A DNA stretch of 64,000 bases, taken from contig NZ_SMZO01000020.1 of the NCBI RefSeq assembly GCF_004358675.1, positions 1-64,000 on the forward strand, given 5' to 3'. Below are positions 1-8,530 of the stretch, one piece after another. Numbering within the stretch: the first letter of the stretch is position 1; every line of letters starts with the position of its first letter. The notes under the pieces are model-generated. The model saw only the letters and a list, made by a program, of their open reading frames with translations. It was not told the DNA's origin and did no database searches. This stretch comes from Meridianimarinicoccus aquatilis. GTDB taxonomy: Bacteria > Pseudomonadota > Alphaproteobacteria > Rhodobacterales > Rhodobacteraceae. A program made the translations under genes and the position numbers.

Positions 1-113
1 CAGAGCGGCTGCATGTCACGGCAGCAGGTCACCCGTGGGCGGTGCGTCACGATCTGCCAGTGTCTGGCTGCCTGCCGCCGCCCGCGCCCTCGACCGGCTG
101 AGGGGAAACGCGA

Positions 114-138
114 CGCGCGCCCTTGATACGGGCGCGCG
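114..138 (-). terminator. Hairpin terminator downstream of metF
   Basis: A perfect 9-bp stem (114-122 with 130-138, arms CGCGCGCCC and GGGCGCGCG) with a 7-nt loop lies about 30 nt past the metF stop codon. Only a weak T-rich stretch follows it on the minus strand, so it could act as a terminator or as a 3'-stabilising hairpin. I see no gene in positions 1-166. Confidence 0.55.
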
Positions 139-166
139 CTGTGTCTGTTTGTGACCCTCGCTGGGA

Positions 167-1033
167 TCAGGCGACGTTTTCCAGCGTGGCGGCCTGTGTG
201 ACCCCCAGTGCATGGCAGATATCGCGGGTCAGGTTTGGCTTGTTGAGCGTGTAAAAGTGCAGGTCTTCGACCCCGCCTTCCATCAGATCGCTGCACAGCT
301 CGGTGCACATTGCGATGGACAGGTCCGCTTCGCGCCCGTCGCGGATTGCCGTTTCATAGGCTGCATCCACCTCGGGTGGGATCACGGTGCCGCAGGCAAC
401 GGCGAATTTGCGCACGCCCTTCCAGTTGTCGATGGGCACGATGCCGGGGATGATCGGCGCGGTGATGCCCGCCGCCGCGCAGCGGTCGCGGAAGCGGAAG
501 AAGGTTTCGGCCCCGAAAAAGAACTGAGTGATCGCCGAATGTGCACCGGCGTCGATCTTGCGCTTGAGATACTCAACATCGGCGTTGGCAGACACGGCTT
601 CGGGGTGCGGGTCAGGGTAGGCGCCGACGCGCAGCTTGAATTTGCCGGTCTCGGCCAGTGCTTCGATCAGCTCGATAGAGTTATTGAAGCCTTGGGGGTG
701 CGGCACGAACCCGCCAGAGCCCTTGGGCGGATCGCCGCGCAGGGCCACGAGTTCGGTCACACCTGCCGCAGCATAGCTTTCGGCGATTTCCAGCGTTTCG
801 GCCCGGCTTGCGTCAACGCAGGTCAGGTGCGCCGCGACGTTCAGCCCGTAATTCTTGTGGATCGCGACCACTGCTTCGTGGGTCAGCTTGCGGGTCGTGC
901 CGCCCGCGCCATAGGTCACCGACACGAAGCCGGGATCAAGCGGCGCCAACATGCGCACGGTTTCCGACAACTTGAACGACGCGTCGAGAGATTTCGGCGG
1001 GAAGAATTCGAACGAGATGCGGGGCGTGGTCAT
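167..1033 (-). CDS. metF: Methylenetetrahydrofolate reductase
   Basis: Reduces 5,10-methylene-THF to 5-methyl-THF, the methyl donor for methionine synthesis, using FAD in the cytosol. The 288-residue protein has the usual bacterial MetF length and TIM-barrel layout: the EFFPP motif at residues 9-13, the RGDPP motif near residue 100, and the ITQFFF and PGIVP segments of the FAD/folate site. The start is supported by an AAGGA ribosome site about 8 nt upstream. It is divergent from a LysR-type gene (metR) with an operator-like palindrome between them, the classic MetR-metF arrangement, so activation by MetR in response to homocysteine is likely. Identification is secure. Confidence 0.96.
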   Translation of the reverse strand: MTTPRISFEFFPPKSLDASFKLSETVRMLAPLDPGFVSVTYGAGGTTRKLTHEAVVAIHKNYGLNVAAHLTCVDASRAETLEIAESYAAAGVTELVALRGDPPKGSGGFVPHPQGFNNSIELIEALAETGKFKLRVGAYPDPHPEAVSANADVEYLKRKIDAGAHSAITQFFFGAETFFRFRDRCAAAGITAPIIPGIVPIDNWKGVRKFAVACGTVIPPEVDAAYETAIRDGREADLSIAMCTELCSDLMEGGVEDLHFYTLNKPNLTRDICHALGVTQAATLENVA

Positions 1034-1067
1034 GGTTTTTTCCTTTTATTTGACGCCTGACATGTCA

Positions 1068-1092
1068 TGAATCGTTTGGTGAGCCAAATTCA
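1068..1092. promoter_or_regulatory. Likely MetR operator between metF and metR
   Basis: A 25-bp imperfect palindrome with outer arms TGAA (1068-1071) and TTCA (1089-1092) and inner arms TTTGG (1075-1079) and CCAAA (1084-1088). Enterobacterial MetR sites have the form TGAA-N5-TTCA, so a TGAA/TTCA dyad between metR and its expected target metF is the expected regulatory site. It probably controls both divergent promoters. Confidence 0.6.
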
Positions 1093-1125
1093 TAATCCTC
1101 AAGAAGATAATGAAGGATCCGCGGG

Positions 1126-2040
1126 ATGTATCTTGAGCTGAAGCATTTGCGGGCTGTGCGCGCGATCCATGAGGCGGGTGGATTGGCCCGCGCGGCGGAG
1201 CGCCTGAACCTGACGCAGTCGGCTTTGTCTCATCAAGTCAAAGGCTTGGAGGAAATGGCCGGGGTTGAGCTGTTCCTGCGTAAAGCCAAGCCCATGCGCC
1301 TTTCGCCGTCTGGATTGAAACTGCTTCGCCTTGCCGAACGGGTGCTGCCCGAGGTCGAAGCAGTGGAAGATGACCTGCGCGGGGACGAGGCGGGGCGGTC
1401 TGGGCGGCTTCATATCGCTATTGAATGCCATGCCTGTTTCGACTGGTTGCTGCCGGTTCTCGAATCATTTCGGAAAACCTGGCCGGATATTGATGTGGAT
1501 ATTCGCCCCGGCCTGAGCTTTGGCGCGTTGCCAGCGCTGGCGCGAGAGGATGTTGATCTGGTGGTGTCGTCTGACCCGCAAGATCTGGACGGGATCGTGT
1601 TCTCGCCGCTGTTCGATTATGACGCTGTTTTTGTTGCGTCCAAAACTCATCGGCTGGCGGGTCGCCCTTTTGTTGTGGCCGAAGATTTTCGCGACGAGAC
1701 GTTGATCACTTATCCGGTGGACCGCGAGCGGCTTGATGTCTTTAGCCAGCTTTTGATGCCAGCGGGCGTTGCGCCGCGCAGCGTGCGCCAAGTGGAATTG
1801 ACCGCCGTGATCCTGATGCTGGTGGCGTCGAACCGGGGGGTTTCGGTGCTGCCCGATTGGGTCGTGCGGTCAGTACGGGGCAATTCTGATTATGTGATCC
1901 GGCCGCTGACCGAGGCCGGGGTGACACGGCGGCTGTTTGCGGCGACGCGGGCGGGGGATGTGGCAAAGCCCTATGTCGCGCAGTTCCTGCGGCTGGCGCG
2001 CACAGAGCCTGTGAAGTTGCAGCGCAGTGTCGACGCATGA
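1126..2040 (+). CDS. metR: LysR-family transcriptional regulator MetR
   Basis: A 304-residue LysR-type regulator. Residues 1-60 form the winged helix-turn-helix (the LNLTQSALSHQVKGLE segment is the recognition helix region) and the rest is the type-2 periplasmic-binding-like effector domain. It is divergent from metF with a dyad operator between them, and its opening residues MYLELKHLRAVRAIHEAGG are typical of MetR, which uses homocysteine as co-inducer. Its stop codon overlaps the ATG of the downstream PaiB-like gene, so the two are co-transcribed. The assignment as MetR rests mainly on context plus family resemblance. Confidence 0.88.
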   Translation: MYLELKHLRAVRAIHEAGGLARAAERLNLTQSALSHQVKGLEEMAGVELFLRKAKPMRLSPSGLKLLRLAERVLPEVEAVEDDLRGDEAGRSGRLHIAIECHACFDWLLPVLESFRKTWPDIDVDIRPGLSFGALPALAREDVDLVVSSDPQDLDGIVFSPLFDYDAVFVASKTHRLAGRPFVVAEDFRDETLITYPVDRERLDVFSQLLMPAGVAPRSVRQVELTAVILMLVASNRGVSVLPDWVVRSVRGNSDYVIRPLTEAGVTRRLFAATRAGDVAKPYVAQFLRLARTEPVKLQRSVDA

Positions 2041-2660
2041 CCTATATTCCCGAACATTTCGCCGAAACGGACCCGGCCGAGATCGCCGCCATTCTGGAAG
2101 GGGCGCCACTGGCCTGCATTGTCGGGCAGACGGAGGTGGCTGGGCTGGTTGCGAACCATGTGCCGCTGCTGGCCGGGCCGGATGGCCAGCTGATCGGCCA
2201 CGTGGCGCAGGCCAACGATATGCACCGTGTCCTGCAGGACGGGCAGGAGGTGCTTGTGATTTTTCGCGGTTTGGATGGCTATGTCTCGCCCAATTACTAT
2301 CCCACCAAGGCAGAGCATCACCGGCATGTGCCCACATGGAATTATCAGGTGGTGCATATGCGAGGCACGATCCGGTTTCAGCATGAGGTTGCGCGCAAGC
2401 GGGCAGCGGTGGGGTTGCTGACCCGGTTGCACGAACGCCGGGTAAATGGCGATGCCGCGTGGCGGATGGCCGATGCGCCGGACGACTATATGGCGGCGAT
2501 GCTGGAGGCGATTGTGGCCCTGCGCATCGACGTAACGCAGGTGTTGGCCAAGTCCAAGCTGAGCCAGAACCGCGAGGCGGTGGATTTTGCCGGTGCCGTG
2601 GACGGAGTGCGCGCCGCAGGGCACGTTGCGTTGGCGGACCGGATGGCGCGGGACCGCTAA
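2037..2660 (+). CDS. FMN-binding PaiB-family protein
   Basis: A 207-residue protein of the PaiB (FMN-binding negative transcriptional regulator) family. It shows the family hallmarks: an N-terminal MTYIPEHFAE segment, a split-barrel flavin fold, the SPNYYPTK segment and the VPTWNYQVVH motif around residues 95-105. PaiB in Bacillus represses protease and sporulation genes, but in proteobacteria the family is generally an uncharacterised flavin or haem-binding split-barrel protein, so regulation should not be assumed. It overlaps metR by 4 bp (ATGA), suggesting translational coupling. A following 14-bp palindrome (2692-2705) separates it from the next gene. Confidence 0.85.
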   Translation: MTYIPEHFAETDPAEIAAILEGAPLACIVGQTEVAGLVANHVPLLAGPDGQLIGHVAQANDMHRVLQDGQEVLVIFRGLDGYVSPNYYPTKAEHHRHVPTWNYQVVHMRGTIRFQHEVARKRAAVGLLTRLHERRVNGDAAWRMADAPDDYMAAMLEAIVALRIDVTQVLAKSKLSQNREAVDFAGAVDGVRAAGHVALADRMARDR

Positions 2661-2727
2661 GCGCGGCGCGCCCTTGGCAAGCGGTGCGGCGGCGCGTATA
2701 CGCGCGCCCTGAACAAGGAGCATTCCA

Positions 2728-3549
2728 ATGCAGGGCAGCGCCAACCTGAACATCATGATCAAGGCCGCACGCAGGGCGGGCCGGTCTCTCGTGAAGGATT
2801 TTCGCGAGGTGGAGAACCTTCAGGCCACGATGAAGGGGCCGGGCGATTTCGTGTCCAAGGCGGATCTTGCCGCCGAAGCGATGCTGAAAGAAGACCTGAT
2901 GGGCGCGCGGCCCAGCTATGGCTGGTTGGCCGAAGAGGGCGGCGGCGAAGATGGGGAAGACCCGACGCGCCGCTGGATCGTTGATCCGCTGGATGGCACC
3001 ACCAACTTTTTGCACGGGATGCCGCATTGGGCCGTCTCCATCGCGCTTGAGCACAAGGGCGAGATTGTCGCCGGTGTTGTGTTTGATGCCGCCAAGGACG
3101 AAATGTTCTATGCCGAAAAGGGCAAGGGCGCATGGATGAACAACAGCCAGCGGCTGCGCGTGTCGTCCCGGGCCAAGATGATCGAAGCGGTATTCGCCAC
3201 TGGCGTGCCGTTTGGCGGCGGTGCGAACCTGCCAACCGTGTTGCAGGATCTGGCGCGTTTGATGCCCCAATGTGCCGGTGTTCGGCGGTGGGGCGTTGCC
3301 TCGCTTGATCTGGCCTATGTGGCGGCGGGGCGGTTTGACGGCTATTGGGAGCGCGGTATTCAGCCGTGGGATATGGCCGCGGGACTGGTCATTGCGCGTG
3401 AAGCTGGCGGATTTGTCATGCCATTGCACGAAGGGCGCGGCATTTTCGAAGGGCGCGGTGTAATCGCCTGTAACGATCCGTTGTCCAAGCAATTTGTGGA
3501 AACGATCCGCAACGTAGACACGTCGGCACCAAAGACCTTTCCGGTCTGA
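2728..3549 (+). CDS. suhB: Inositol monophosphatase family protein
   Basis: A 273-residue member of the Mg-dependent inositol monophosphatase/SuhB family. The metal-site motifs are present in order: an acidic EE (WLAEEGG) near residue 70, the DPLDGTTNF motif at about 88-96, and the C-terminal WDMAAG motif at about 212-217. It should hydrolyse inositol-1-phosphate or related sugar phosphates; SuhB also binds RNA polymerase and Nus factors in enterobacteria, which is not shown here. An AAGGAG ribosome site sits 6-11 nt before the ATG. It is followed by a hairpin with a T-run. Confidence 0.9.
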   Translation: MQGSANLNIMIKAARRAGRSLVKDFREVENLQATMKGPGDFVSKADLAAEAMLKEDLMGARPSYGWLAEEGGGEDGEDPTRRWIVDPLDGTTNFLHGMPHWAVSIALEHKGEIVAGVVFDAAKDEMFYAEKGKGAWMNNSQRLRVSSRAKMIEAVFATGVPFGGGANLPTVLQDLARLMPQCAGVRRWGVASLDLAYVAAGRFDGYWERGIQPWDMAAGLVIAREAGGFVMPLHEGRGIFEGRGVIACNDPLSKQFVETIRNVDTSAPKTFPV

Positions 3550-3603
3550 CGGACCCGGCAGTTCGCCTAAAAGTTAGACGTCTACCCATTTGGTGTGCGA
3601 TTT

Positions 3604-3640
3604 ACACCCCTGGCCGTGCCATCGGCGGGGGTGTTCTTTT
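3604..3640 (+). terminator. Rho-independent terminator after suhB
   Basis: Inverted repeat ACACCCC (3604-3610) with GGGGTGT (3628-3634), followed by TCTTTT. It separates suhB from dadA. Confidence 0.6.
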
Positions 3641-3713
3641 GCGTTCGCCCTTGCAGGTCGCGCAAAGGGGGCACACAAAGAAGTGCAATCCCGGAACAGG
3701 AGCATCGGACGCC

Positions 3714-4973
3714 ATGAAAGTTGTCGTGATGGGGGCTGGCGTGATTGGCGTCACCACCGCGTATTACCTTGCCAAGGGTGGGGCCGATGTGACGGTTCTG
3801 GATCGTCAGGATGGGCCCGGCCTTGAAACAAGTTACGCCAACGCGGGCGAGCTGAGCTATGGCATGACCTCGCCCTGGGCTGCGCCGGGCATCCCCATGA
3901 AGGCGATCAAGTGGCTGTTCATGAAGCGTCGTCCGTTGTTCATCTGGCCGCTGATCAGCCCGACCATGTGGGCCTGGAGCGTGCAGATGATTCGCAACTG
4001 CAACGAAGATTCGTATCGCGTGAACAAGGGCCGCATGGTGCGGGTGTCGAACTATTCGCGGGACGTTTTGCCGGATCTCATCGCCGAGACGGGCATAGAA
4101 TATGACGGGCGCGAACAAGGCACGTTGCAGTTATTCCGGACGGCCAAACAGATGAAAGGCTCGAAAGCCGATCAGGAGATTTTGGCGGAATACGATTCGC
4201 CTTACGAGGTGCTGGGGCGCGACGCATGCATTGCCGTTGAGCCGGCCTTGGCCGAGGTGCGCAACAAGTTCGTCGGCGGTTTGCGGCTGACGGCGGATCG
4301 CACGGGCGATTGCCGGATGTTCACCATCGCGCTGGCCGAGAAATGTGCCGAGATGGGCGTTGATTTTCAGTACGGTCAGTCGATCCGCGGAATCGCGACA
4401 GAAGGCGGCAAGGTTGTTGGTGTGGACACCGAGATTGCCGGCCGTCTCACGGCGGATGCGTATGTCTGCGCCATGGGAAGCTATGCGCCATCGGTGCTGA
4501 ACCCTGTGGGGATCAAGTTGCCGATCTATCCGGTGAAGGGCTATTCGGTGACATTGCCGGTAACGGACGATGCGTTTGCACCGCAATCCACGTTGATGGA
4601 CGAGACGCACAAGGTGGCTATCACGCGGCTTGGAGACCGGATCCGGGTGGCGGGGACGGCTGAGATCGCGGGCTATTCCAACCGGCTGGGGCCGCATGCG
4701 ACGGATACGGTGCGCCATGTGATTGGCGATTTGTTCCCGAAAGGCGGCGACATTTCCAAGGCCGAAGGCTGGACCGGCTTGCGCCCGATGACCCCCGATG
4801 GCACGCCGGTGCTGGGGCCGTCGAAATACGACAACCTGTTCCTGAACACCGGGCACGGCACGCTTGGCTGGACCATGGCATGCGGGTCCGCCCGTGTGGT
4901 TGCGGATACGGTTCTGGGCAACAAGCCTGATATTTCGCTCGATGGTCTGACGGCAGAGCGCTACGCCCGCTGA
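3714..4973 (+). CDS. dadA: D-amino-acid dehydrogenase (FAD-dependent)
   Basis: Oxidatively deaminates D-amino acids (D-alanine is the classic substrate) to 2-oxo acids and ammonia, passing electrons to the respiratory chain at the inner face of the membrane. The 419-residue protein starts with a Rossmann FAD motif (VMGAGVIGVTTAYYL, residues 4-18) and carries the DadA-type ETSYANAGELSYG segment and the C-terminal LRPMTPDGTPVLG and NTGHGTLGWT motifs of the DAO fold. I chose the internal ATG at 3714 because the Rossmann strand begins there and an AGGAG site lies upstream. It is convergent and directly abutting with the rhomboid gene. D-amino-acid genes recur at 21.5-24.5 kb. Confidence 0.93.
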   Translation: MKVVVMGAGVIGVTTAYYLAKGGADVTVLDRQDGPGLETSYANAGELSYGMTSPWAAPGIPMKAIKWLFMKRRPLFIWPLISPTMWAWSVQMIRNCNEDSYRVNKGRMVRVSNYSRDVLPDLIAETGIEYDGREQGTLQLFRTAKQMKGSKADQEILAEYDSPYEVLGRDACIAVEPALAEVRNKFVGGLRLTADRTGDCRMFTIALAEKCAEMGVDFQYGQSIRGIATEGGKVVGVDTEIAGRLTADAYVCAMGSYAPSVLNPVGIKLPIYPVKGYSVTLPVTDDAFAPQSTLMDETHKVAITRLGDRIRVAGTAEIAGYSNRLGPHATDTVRHVIGDLFPKGGDISKAEGWTGLRPMTPDGTPVLGPSKYDNLFLNTGHGTLGWTMACGSARVVADTVLGNKPDISLDGLTAERYAR

Positions 4974-5777
4974 TCAGCGGCGTCTGCGGATCACAGGCAC
5001 CGCGCCGGGGGCTTTCGGCGCGGGCGGTCTGGGCGGGCGCGGCACGTTGGGCACATCGGATTTGATGTACCGATAGCGCGCCGCAGGATGGTCTGGTGCG
5101 CCATGTGTTCGTTTCCAAAAGCTGATGCCGCCCCGGCGCAGCCAGGCGGGCACCAACAAGACCATTCCGGTGACGAACCCGCCGGCATGAGCCCAATAGG
5201 CCACGCCGCCACCTGTGCCAGCCTGTGAGGTGGCGCCGTTGACGACCTGCATCCCGAACCACAGTCCCAGCATCATCCAGGCAGGAACCGAGATGATCCG
5301 GACGATGACAATCAGAAAGATCAGAATGTCGATGCGAGCACGGGGAAACAGCAGCAGGTAGCCGCCCATCACGCCGGCGATCGCGCCCGATGCGCCAACG
5401 ATCGGAACAGCAGATCCCGGATCGGCCAGCACCTGAAGGGCGCCCGCCCCGATTCCGCTGGCGAAATAGAATGCGGCATAGCCAAGATGACCCAGCAGGT
5501 CTTCGACATTGTCCCCGAAGATGTAGAGAAACAACATATTGCCCAGAAGGTGCATCCAGCCGCCATGCAGGAACATGGAGCTCACAAGCGCATGGAAATC
5601 CTGCCCGGTGCTGATCTTGGCAGGCACGATGGCCCACATGTCAAAAAACGCCGACAAAGCCGCCATATTCGTTGAGATCGGCAGGTACGATACGAAAATC
5701 ACAACGTTCGCCACGATCAGCGCGTAGTTCACGTAAGGGCGGCGCGTGGCCGGATTGTGGTCGCGGATCGGAAACAT
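4974..5777 (-). CDS. Rhomboid-family intramembrane serine protease
   Basis: A 267-residue polytopic membrane protease that cleaves transmembrane segments of other membrane proteins. The catalytic dyad is visible: Ser130 in VGASGAIAG and His197 in YWAHAGGF, together with the HGGWMHLLGNM segment (71-81) of the L1 loop and TM2. About six or seven hydrophobic segments are present. The start at 5777 (MFPIRDHNP) is preferred to longer forms because it is the family-typical N terminus. The C-terminal ~50 residues are Pro/Arg-rich and cytoplasmic-looking. It abuts dadA tail to tail with no gap. Its substrate cannot be told from the sequence. Confidence 0.92.
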   Translation of the reverse strand: MFPIRDHNPATRRPYVNYALIVANVVIFVSYLPISTNMAALSAFFDMWAIVPAKISTGQDFHALVSSMFLHGGWMHLLGNMLFLYIFGDNVEDLLGHLGYAAFYFASGIGAGALQVLADPGSAVPIVGASGAIAGVMGGYLLLFPRARIDILIFLIVIVRIISVPAWMMLGLWFGMQVVNGATSQAGTGGGVAYWAHAGGFVTGMVLLVPAWLRRGGISFWKRTHGAPDHPAARYRYIKSDVPNVPRPPRPPAPKAPGAVPVIRRRR

Positions 5778-5880
5778 GGGCAACAAGTGCGTCGCCGGGG
5801 GGGCTTGGTCAAGGGCGCGGTGCAATTTCCCTCAAGAGCACTGGAATCCCCCGACCAGAGAGGCTAGCAAGAGCGGGCGT

Positions 5881-5966
5881 GCGGGCGTGATGGAATGGTA
5901 GACATACCAGACTTAAAATCTGAGGGGCGTATGCCCGTGCGGGTTCGAGTCCCGCCGCCCGTACCA
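5881..5966 (+). tRNA. tRNA-Leu (UAA anticodon)
   Basis: An 86-nt class II tRNA with the CCA end encoded. The acceptor GCGGGCG pairs with CGCCCGT, including the G1:U72 wobble also seen in E. coli tRNA-Leu(UAA). The anticodon loop has TAA at 5914-5916, there is a long variable arm (about 5924-5938), and the T arm GGGTTCGAGTCCC is intact. The anticodon stem has one apparent C-A mismatch at its outer end. Confidence 0.95.
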
Positions 5967-6010
5967 CCATCTGTGCCCTTTGGTGTCGCCCGTTTGCAGG
6001 CGGTAGGCGA

Positions 6011-6030
6011 GCCCCGGCTTGGACCGGGGC
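6011..6030. terminator. GC-rich palindromic hairpin between tRNA-Leu and the dehydrogenase gene
   Basis: A perfect 7-bp stem GCCCCGG/CCGGGGC with a CTTGGA loop, lying between the 3' ends of the convergent tRNA gene and the dehydrogenase gene. No clear T-run follows, so it may be a bidirectional terminator or one of the CCCCGG-type palindromes common in alphaproteobacterial intergenic DNA. Confidence 0.5.
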
Positions 6031-6039
6031 CGTGCGAGT

Positions 6040-7005
6040 TCAGGTCAGTGCGTCGCGGGGGCGGTCGCCCCGGAAGAACGCATCAAGATTGTCGAGCGCC
6101 CGAAAGCCCATAGCGTCGCGGGTGCGCACCGTCGCGCTGCCCACATGGGGCATCATGAACACGTTATCAAACCGCGAGAACGCCGGGTTTCCGCCCGGTT
6201 CGGTCACGAAACAATCCAGCCCCGCCGCTGCGATATGCCCGCTGTCCAGGGCATCGACCAAGTCGGCCTCCTTGACCAACGCGCCGCGCGCCGTGTTCAC
6301 GAGGATCGCGCCTTTGGGCAGAGCTGCCAGCGTTTCGGCATTCATCAGCCCTGTGGTTTCCGGAGTTGCCGGGCAATGCAGTGCCAGAAAGTTCGAGATT
6401 GGCAGCAGGCTGTCCAGACTGTCGTGATAGGTCGCACCTTGTTCGTCTTCTGGCGAAAGGCGAGAGCGGTTGTAATAGTGGATTTCCATCCCGAAGCCGC
6501 GGGCCATGCGTGCAAATGAGCGGCCCACGCGCCCCATGCCGACGATGCCAAGGCGCGCCCCGCTGACTTGCGTGCCGACCATGAAGGCCGGGGACCAGAA
6601 ATCCCACGCACCTGACCGGACCATGCGGTCGCCAGCCACGGCATGCCGCGCAGCGCCGAGCATCAGCAGCATTGCAATTTCAGCGGTGGCGTCAGACAGA
6701 ACGTCGGGCGTGTTGGTGACCATGATGCCCTTCGCGCCAAGGGCAGCAAGATCGCAATGGTCGGTGCCGACAGAGTGGTTCGCGACGATCTTAGTGCGCG
6801 GATCCATCTGTGCCACTGTGGCGGCGTCGAACCGTTCTGAATGGCAGGGCAGCATGGCATCGACCTTGCTGCTCATTTCGATGATCTGTTGCGGCGTGCC
6901 GGCTGTGTCCGTGTCGTTCAGAATAACATCGTAGTCCCGGCGCGCGCGTTCCAGCGTGGCAGCAGACAGGTGCCGCGGCACCCAAAGAGTAGGCTTGTTG
7001 GCCAT
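6040..7005 (-). CDS. D-isomer-specific 2-hydroxyacid dehydrogenase
   Basis: A 321-residue NAD(P)-dependent dehydrogenase of the glyoxylate/hydroxypyruvate reductase type, interconverting a 2-oxo acid and a D-2-hydroxy acid. The Rossmann motif GMGRVG is at residues 156-161. The catalytic triad Arg240 (NTAR), Glu269 (VTEP) and His287 (MPHVGS) is intact. It is the last gene of the minus-strand TRAP-amidase operon, starting 3 bp after the small membrane-protein gene, so it probably acts on the carboxylate released or imported by that pathway. The exact substrate is not deducible. Confidence 0.9.
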   Translation of the reverse strand: MANKPTLWVPRHLSAATLERARRDYDVILNDTDTAGTPQQIIEMSSKVDAMLPCHSERFDAATVAQMDPRTKIVANHSVGTDHCDLAALGAKGIMVTNTPDVLSDATAEIAMLLMLGAARHAVAGDRMVRSGAWDFWSPAFMVGTQVSGARLGIVGMGRVGRSFARMARGFGMEIHYYNRSRLSPEDEQGATYHDSLDSLLPISNFLALHCPATPETTGLMNAETLAALPKGAILVNTARGALVKEADLVDALDSGHIAAAGLDCFVTEPGGNPAFSRFDNVFMMPHVGSATVRTRDAMGFRALDNLDAFFRGDRPRDALT

Positions 7006-7008
7006 AGA

Positions 7009-7170
7009 TCAGTCTTTCTTGTCGCGCGCAGAGGTCACGAAGTCGTAGCTGACCAGCCCGAAAGTCAGCAGCGCGACCATGGCAAGATCGGGTTCCGGCA
7101 CTTCCATGACGAGAATGCCGATGAAGGCACCGATGACGATGAAGGCGAGCAGGGCAAGGAGCTTGTTCAT
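7009..7170 (-). CDS. Small two-helix membrane protein (53 residues)
   Basis: A short protein beginning MNKLLALLAFIVIGAFIG. It has one hydrophobic helix at about residues 3-22, a short polar turn (EVPEPD), and a second helix at about 29-46, ending in a charged tail (ARDKKD). The start at 7170 is chosen because a GGAAACC-type ribosome site precedes it and the amidase stop lies just upstream at 7187. It sits between amidase and dehydrogenase with gaps of 16 and 3 bp, so it is surely co-transcribed. I do not recognise the family; a small inner-membrane accessory is all that can be said. Confidence 0.75.
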   Translation of the reverse strand: MNKLLALLAFIVIGAFIGILVMEVPEPDLAMVALLTFGLVSYDFVTSARDKKD

Positions 7171-7186
7171 TTGGTTTCCTTCGGGG

Positions 7187-8530
7187 TCAGGGCTGGTCGA
7201 TCTGTGTGTGCAGCCAGTTGGCGTTGCGCAGCAGGCGGGCGTCATTGCCGCGCGCCGCCACAAGTTGCAGCCCCATGGGCAGCCCGCTGGCAGAGGTGAA
7301 CGCGGGAATGGTGATCGCGGGGGTTCCGCAAAGTGTCCACAGTCCGTTGAAGATCGCGTCGCCGGTGCTTTTCAACCCTTTTGGGGCAGGACCGGTTGCA
7401 GCGGGGCACAGGATGGCGTCGCACCGTTCGAAGATCTCTTCCAGCGCGGCGTTCATGATCTTGGGCATGTCCAGCGCAGACAAGTAATCGCGGGCAAGGA
7501 CCGTGTTGCCTTCGTCGATTGCCGCGCGCACCTGTGGACCAAGCTGATCGCCCCCATCGCGCCCATATGTGTAGTAACAGCGCGCCATTTCGGCAAAGTT
7601 GATCCGCGCACGAATAGTGGCAGCGTTGTCGAAGACCGTGGGAAGCGGGGCGACAAAGGCTTGTTCGCCCAGTTCTTCGGCCAGTTCGTCGAACGCGGCA
7701 CGGAGGTCGGGATCGGCAGTTTTCCAGCCGGGGGGCTGGACGATAGCAAACACGGGTTTCAGGGGCGGTTCGCTGATCGCGGTGCGGTACAAGTCGGGAT
7801 GCGGTGCCAGCGTGGTGGCCGGATCTCCGGCGTCGTAGCCGAACAGAACCTCGGCCAGCATCGCGGCCTCTGCGGGCGAACGTGCGAACACGCCCACCGT
7901 GTCAAGGCTGGGTGACTGCGGAAGAACCCCGCGGCGCGGGATGGCGCCAAAGGTGGGTTTGTAGCCCGTCACGCCGCAGAACGATGCGGGGCGGATCACC
8001 GAACCGCCGGTCTGGGTGCCAATGGCAAGGGGCACCATTGCCGCCGCAACAGCCGCTGCTGACCCCTGCGATGACCCGCCGGGTGTATGCGCCAGGTTAT
8101 GGGGATTGCGGGTTGGGCCCGGGTCCATGAAGGCAAGTTGCGTTGTCACCGTTTTACCGATGATGATCGCACCAGCCGCCTTGAGGCGTTCTGTTACAAA
8201 CGCATCGTGCATGGGTTTGCGCCCGGCATCCAGTACGCTGCCGTTTTCCGTGGGGATGCCGACTGTGTCGATGACATCCTTCAGGGCGATGGGCAGCCCG
8301 TGGAGCGGCCCTGTGGGCCGCCCCCGCAGGCGATGTTCGTCCAGCGCGGCGGCCTGTTTGCGGGCATGCTCTGGGTCGATCCAAGCAAATGCCTGAACCT
8401 CCGGTTCACGTTCCGCGATCTGGGCCAGATATGCCTCAAGAAGGTCAATGGCCCGGATCGCGCCGGTCGCGAGCCTGTCCCGAAGGGTGCAGGCGTCAAT
8501 CGCCAGAAGGTTGGTGCGATCAAGAGCCAT
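7187..8530 (-). CDS. Amidase (amidase-signature family)
   Basis: A 447-residue amidase hydrolysing a carboxamide to carboxylate and ammonia. The Ser-cisSer-Lys catalytic triad of the amidase-signature family is present: Lys84 (ALKDVID), cis-Ser153 in the GGSSQGSAAA loop, and nucleophile Ser177 in TQTGGSVIRP. It overlaps the TRAP large-permease gene by 11 bp, indicating co-transcription and coupling. It lacks the features of GatA (no gatB or gatC neighbours and a divergent C terminus), so it is more likely catabolic. Together with the transporter and dehydrogenase it suggests import and hydrolysis of an amide. The substrate is unknown. Confidence 0.9.
   Translation of the reverse strand: MALDRTNLLAIDACTLRDRLATGAIRAIDLLEAYLAQIAEREPEVQAFAWIDPEHARKQAAALDEHRLRGRPTGPLHGLPIALKDVIDTVGIPTENGSVLDAGRKPMHDAFVTERLKAAGAIIIGKTVTTQLAFMDPGPTRNPHNLAHTPGGSSQGSAAAVAAAMVPLAIGTQTGGSVIRPASFCGVTGYKPTFGAIPRRGVLPQSPSLDTVGVFARSPAEAAMLAEVLFGYDAGDPATTLAPHPDLYRTAISEPPLKPVFAIVQPPGWKTADPDLRAAFDELAEELGEQAFVAPLPTVFDNAATIRARINFAEMARCYYTYGRDGGDQLGPQVRAAIDEGNTVLARDYLSALDMPKIMNAALEEIFERCDAILCPAATGPAPKGLKSTGDAIFNGLWTLCGTPAITIPAFTSASGLPMGLQLVAARGNDARLLRNANWLHTQIDQP

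Noticed and set aside
1870-3492. A 540-codon minus-strand frame opposite metR, the PaiB-like gene and suhB
   Set aside because: It spans three well-identified genes in antisense and has no recognisable domain.
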